Part shown: piece by piece, positions 4,919 through 5,366 of the stretch
Layout: each line of letters opens with the position of its first letter
Position numbering within the stretch: the stretch's first letter is position 1
Source of the DNA: an uncultured Lachnospiraceae bacterium
Lineage (GTDB): Bacteria > Bacillota > Clostridia > Lachnospirales > Lachnospiraceae
Assembly: GCA_934351705.1 (NCBI GenBank)
Contig: CAKRJK010000125.1
Coordinates: 1-5,366 of the forward strand
Direction of reading: 5' to 3'
Length of the DNA stretch: 5,366 bases
Translations under genes and position numbers: made by a program
Notes under the pieces: model-generated
What the model saw: the letters and a program-made list of their open reading frames with translations, nothing else
Databases searched by the model: none
What the model was told of the DNA's origin: nothing

Positions 4919-4985
4919 CTACAAAAAAGAATTTAAAAGACCTAGGTATGTTTTATGGGAAAATGTGTTTATTTTATAGAAAAAG

Positions 4986-5013
4986 AAAACTGCCGTTTCA
5001 TACGGCAGTTTTT
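4986..5013 (-). terminator. Strong intrinsic terminator after the AraC-type gene
   Basis: An 11-bp perfect stem (AAAACTGCCGT at 4986-4996 with its complement at 5002-5012) with a 5-base loop is followed on the minus strand by TTTTC then TTTTT. It starts 4 bases after the stop codon of the AraC/YesN-type gene. The plus strand also reads into a short T-run, so it could work in both directions, but no plus-strand gene is upstream. Confidence 0.92.
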
Positions 5014-5016
5014 CGT

Positions 5017-5366
5017 TTATGCATTATCCAAAAATTCTCGTCTGTACTGTGATGGTGTGATTCCTTCCGATTTCTTAAATACTTTGGTAAATACCCGGTA
5101 ATCTCCATACCCGGACTGTTCCGATATTTCCGCTATGGATAAAGAGGTGGAAAGCAGCAGTTTCTTTGCATTTTCCATCCGGTTATTTGTCAGGTATGCC
5201 AAAAAGTTTACCCCTATTTCATTTTTAAAAAGCTGGCTTATATACTGGGCGCTGAGATGAAACTCCTCCGCCAATATATTTAATGTGATTTCCTCTTTCA
5301 AGTGTTCCTGCAGATAGCGGACAATTCCCGTTATTGTCCTTTCCTCCTGATCATCCGGTTCTTCTG
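5017..5366 (-). CDS. AraC/YesN-type transcriptional regulator, C-terminal part (5' end outside window)
   Basis: The reading frame stays open to the right edge, giving 115 C-terminal residues with no start inside the window. They form a complete AraC-type double helix-turn-helix. The first HTH is around TLNILAEEFHLSAQYISQLF and is followed by FKNEIGVNFLAYLTNNRM. The second is around SIAEISEQSGYGDYRVFTKV, with the closing signature FKKSEGITPSQYRRE. The YLQEHLKEEITL lead-in and YISQLFKNEIG wording are typical of YesN-type response regulators, which act with histidine kinases on sugar-uptake genes, but a one-component AraC regulator is equally possible because the N-terminal sensor or receiver domain is not visible. 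The acidic stretch EEPDDQEE at the edge looks like an interdomain linker. An internal TTG at 5299-5301 is not a credible start, as the domain continues upstream of it. Confidence 0.92.
   Translation of the reverse strand, partial: EEPDDQEERTITGIVRYLQEHLKEEITLNILAEEFHLSAQYISQLFKNEIGVNFLAYLTNNRMENAKKLLLSTSLSIAEISEQSGYGDYRVFTKVFKKSEGITPSQYRREFLDNA

Overview
The window looks like chromosomal DNA from a low-GC, anaerobic Firmicute, most likely a Clostridia/Lachnospiraceae-type gut bacterium. The evidence is strong AGGAGG ribosome binding sites, A/T-rich spacers, many small XRE and MerR regulators, a CmpB-type membrane protein, YjdF, and a regulator carrying a desulfoferrodoxin (superoxide reductase) domain. 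I see no transposase, integrase, CRISPR array, tRNA or rRNA. Almost everything is on the minus strand; one regulator is on the plus strand.

Layout by coordinate: (1) 1-529, minus: MerR-type activator with a TipAS-like effector domain, cut by the left edge, behind a promoter with the 19-bp spacer typical of MerR targets. (2) 608-1097, minus: decayed phzF (isomerase/epimerase-like) gene with two apparent internal deletions. (3) 1104-1658, minus: uncharacterised conserved protein, 6 bases upstream of the phzF remnant and probably cotranscribed with it. (4) 1801-2705, minus: probable operon of a PspC-domain mini-protein, a hydrophobic 76-residue protein and YjdF, ending in a clear intrinsic terminator. 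(5) 2858-3340, plus: divergent XRE-type regulator with a Cys/His cluster; its leader holds a long inverted repeat. (6) 3348-3896, minus: XRE HTH fused to a full desulfoferrodoxin-like module, convergent with the previous regulator. (7) 4015-4871, minus: two-gene membrane operon (small three-helix protein, then CmpB/ABC-transporter type IV-like protein). (8) 5017-5366, minus: C-terminal part of an AraC/YesN-type regulator, cut by the right edge, followed by a strong terminator.

The most interesting element is the HTH-desulfoferrodoxin fusion. All four rubredoxin-like cysteines and all five ligands of the superoxide reductase iron site can be aligned, which suggests a DNA-binding protein that senses or removes superoxide. 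Its own promoter has an inverted repeat abutting the -10 box that could be its operator. Its HTH domain seems to lack about 13 residues. Together with the two deletions in phzF, this hints at recurrent small deletions between short repeats in this stretch, though that rests on my memory of intact homologues.
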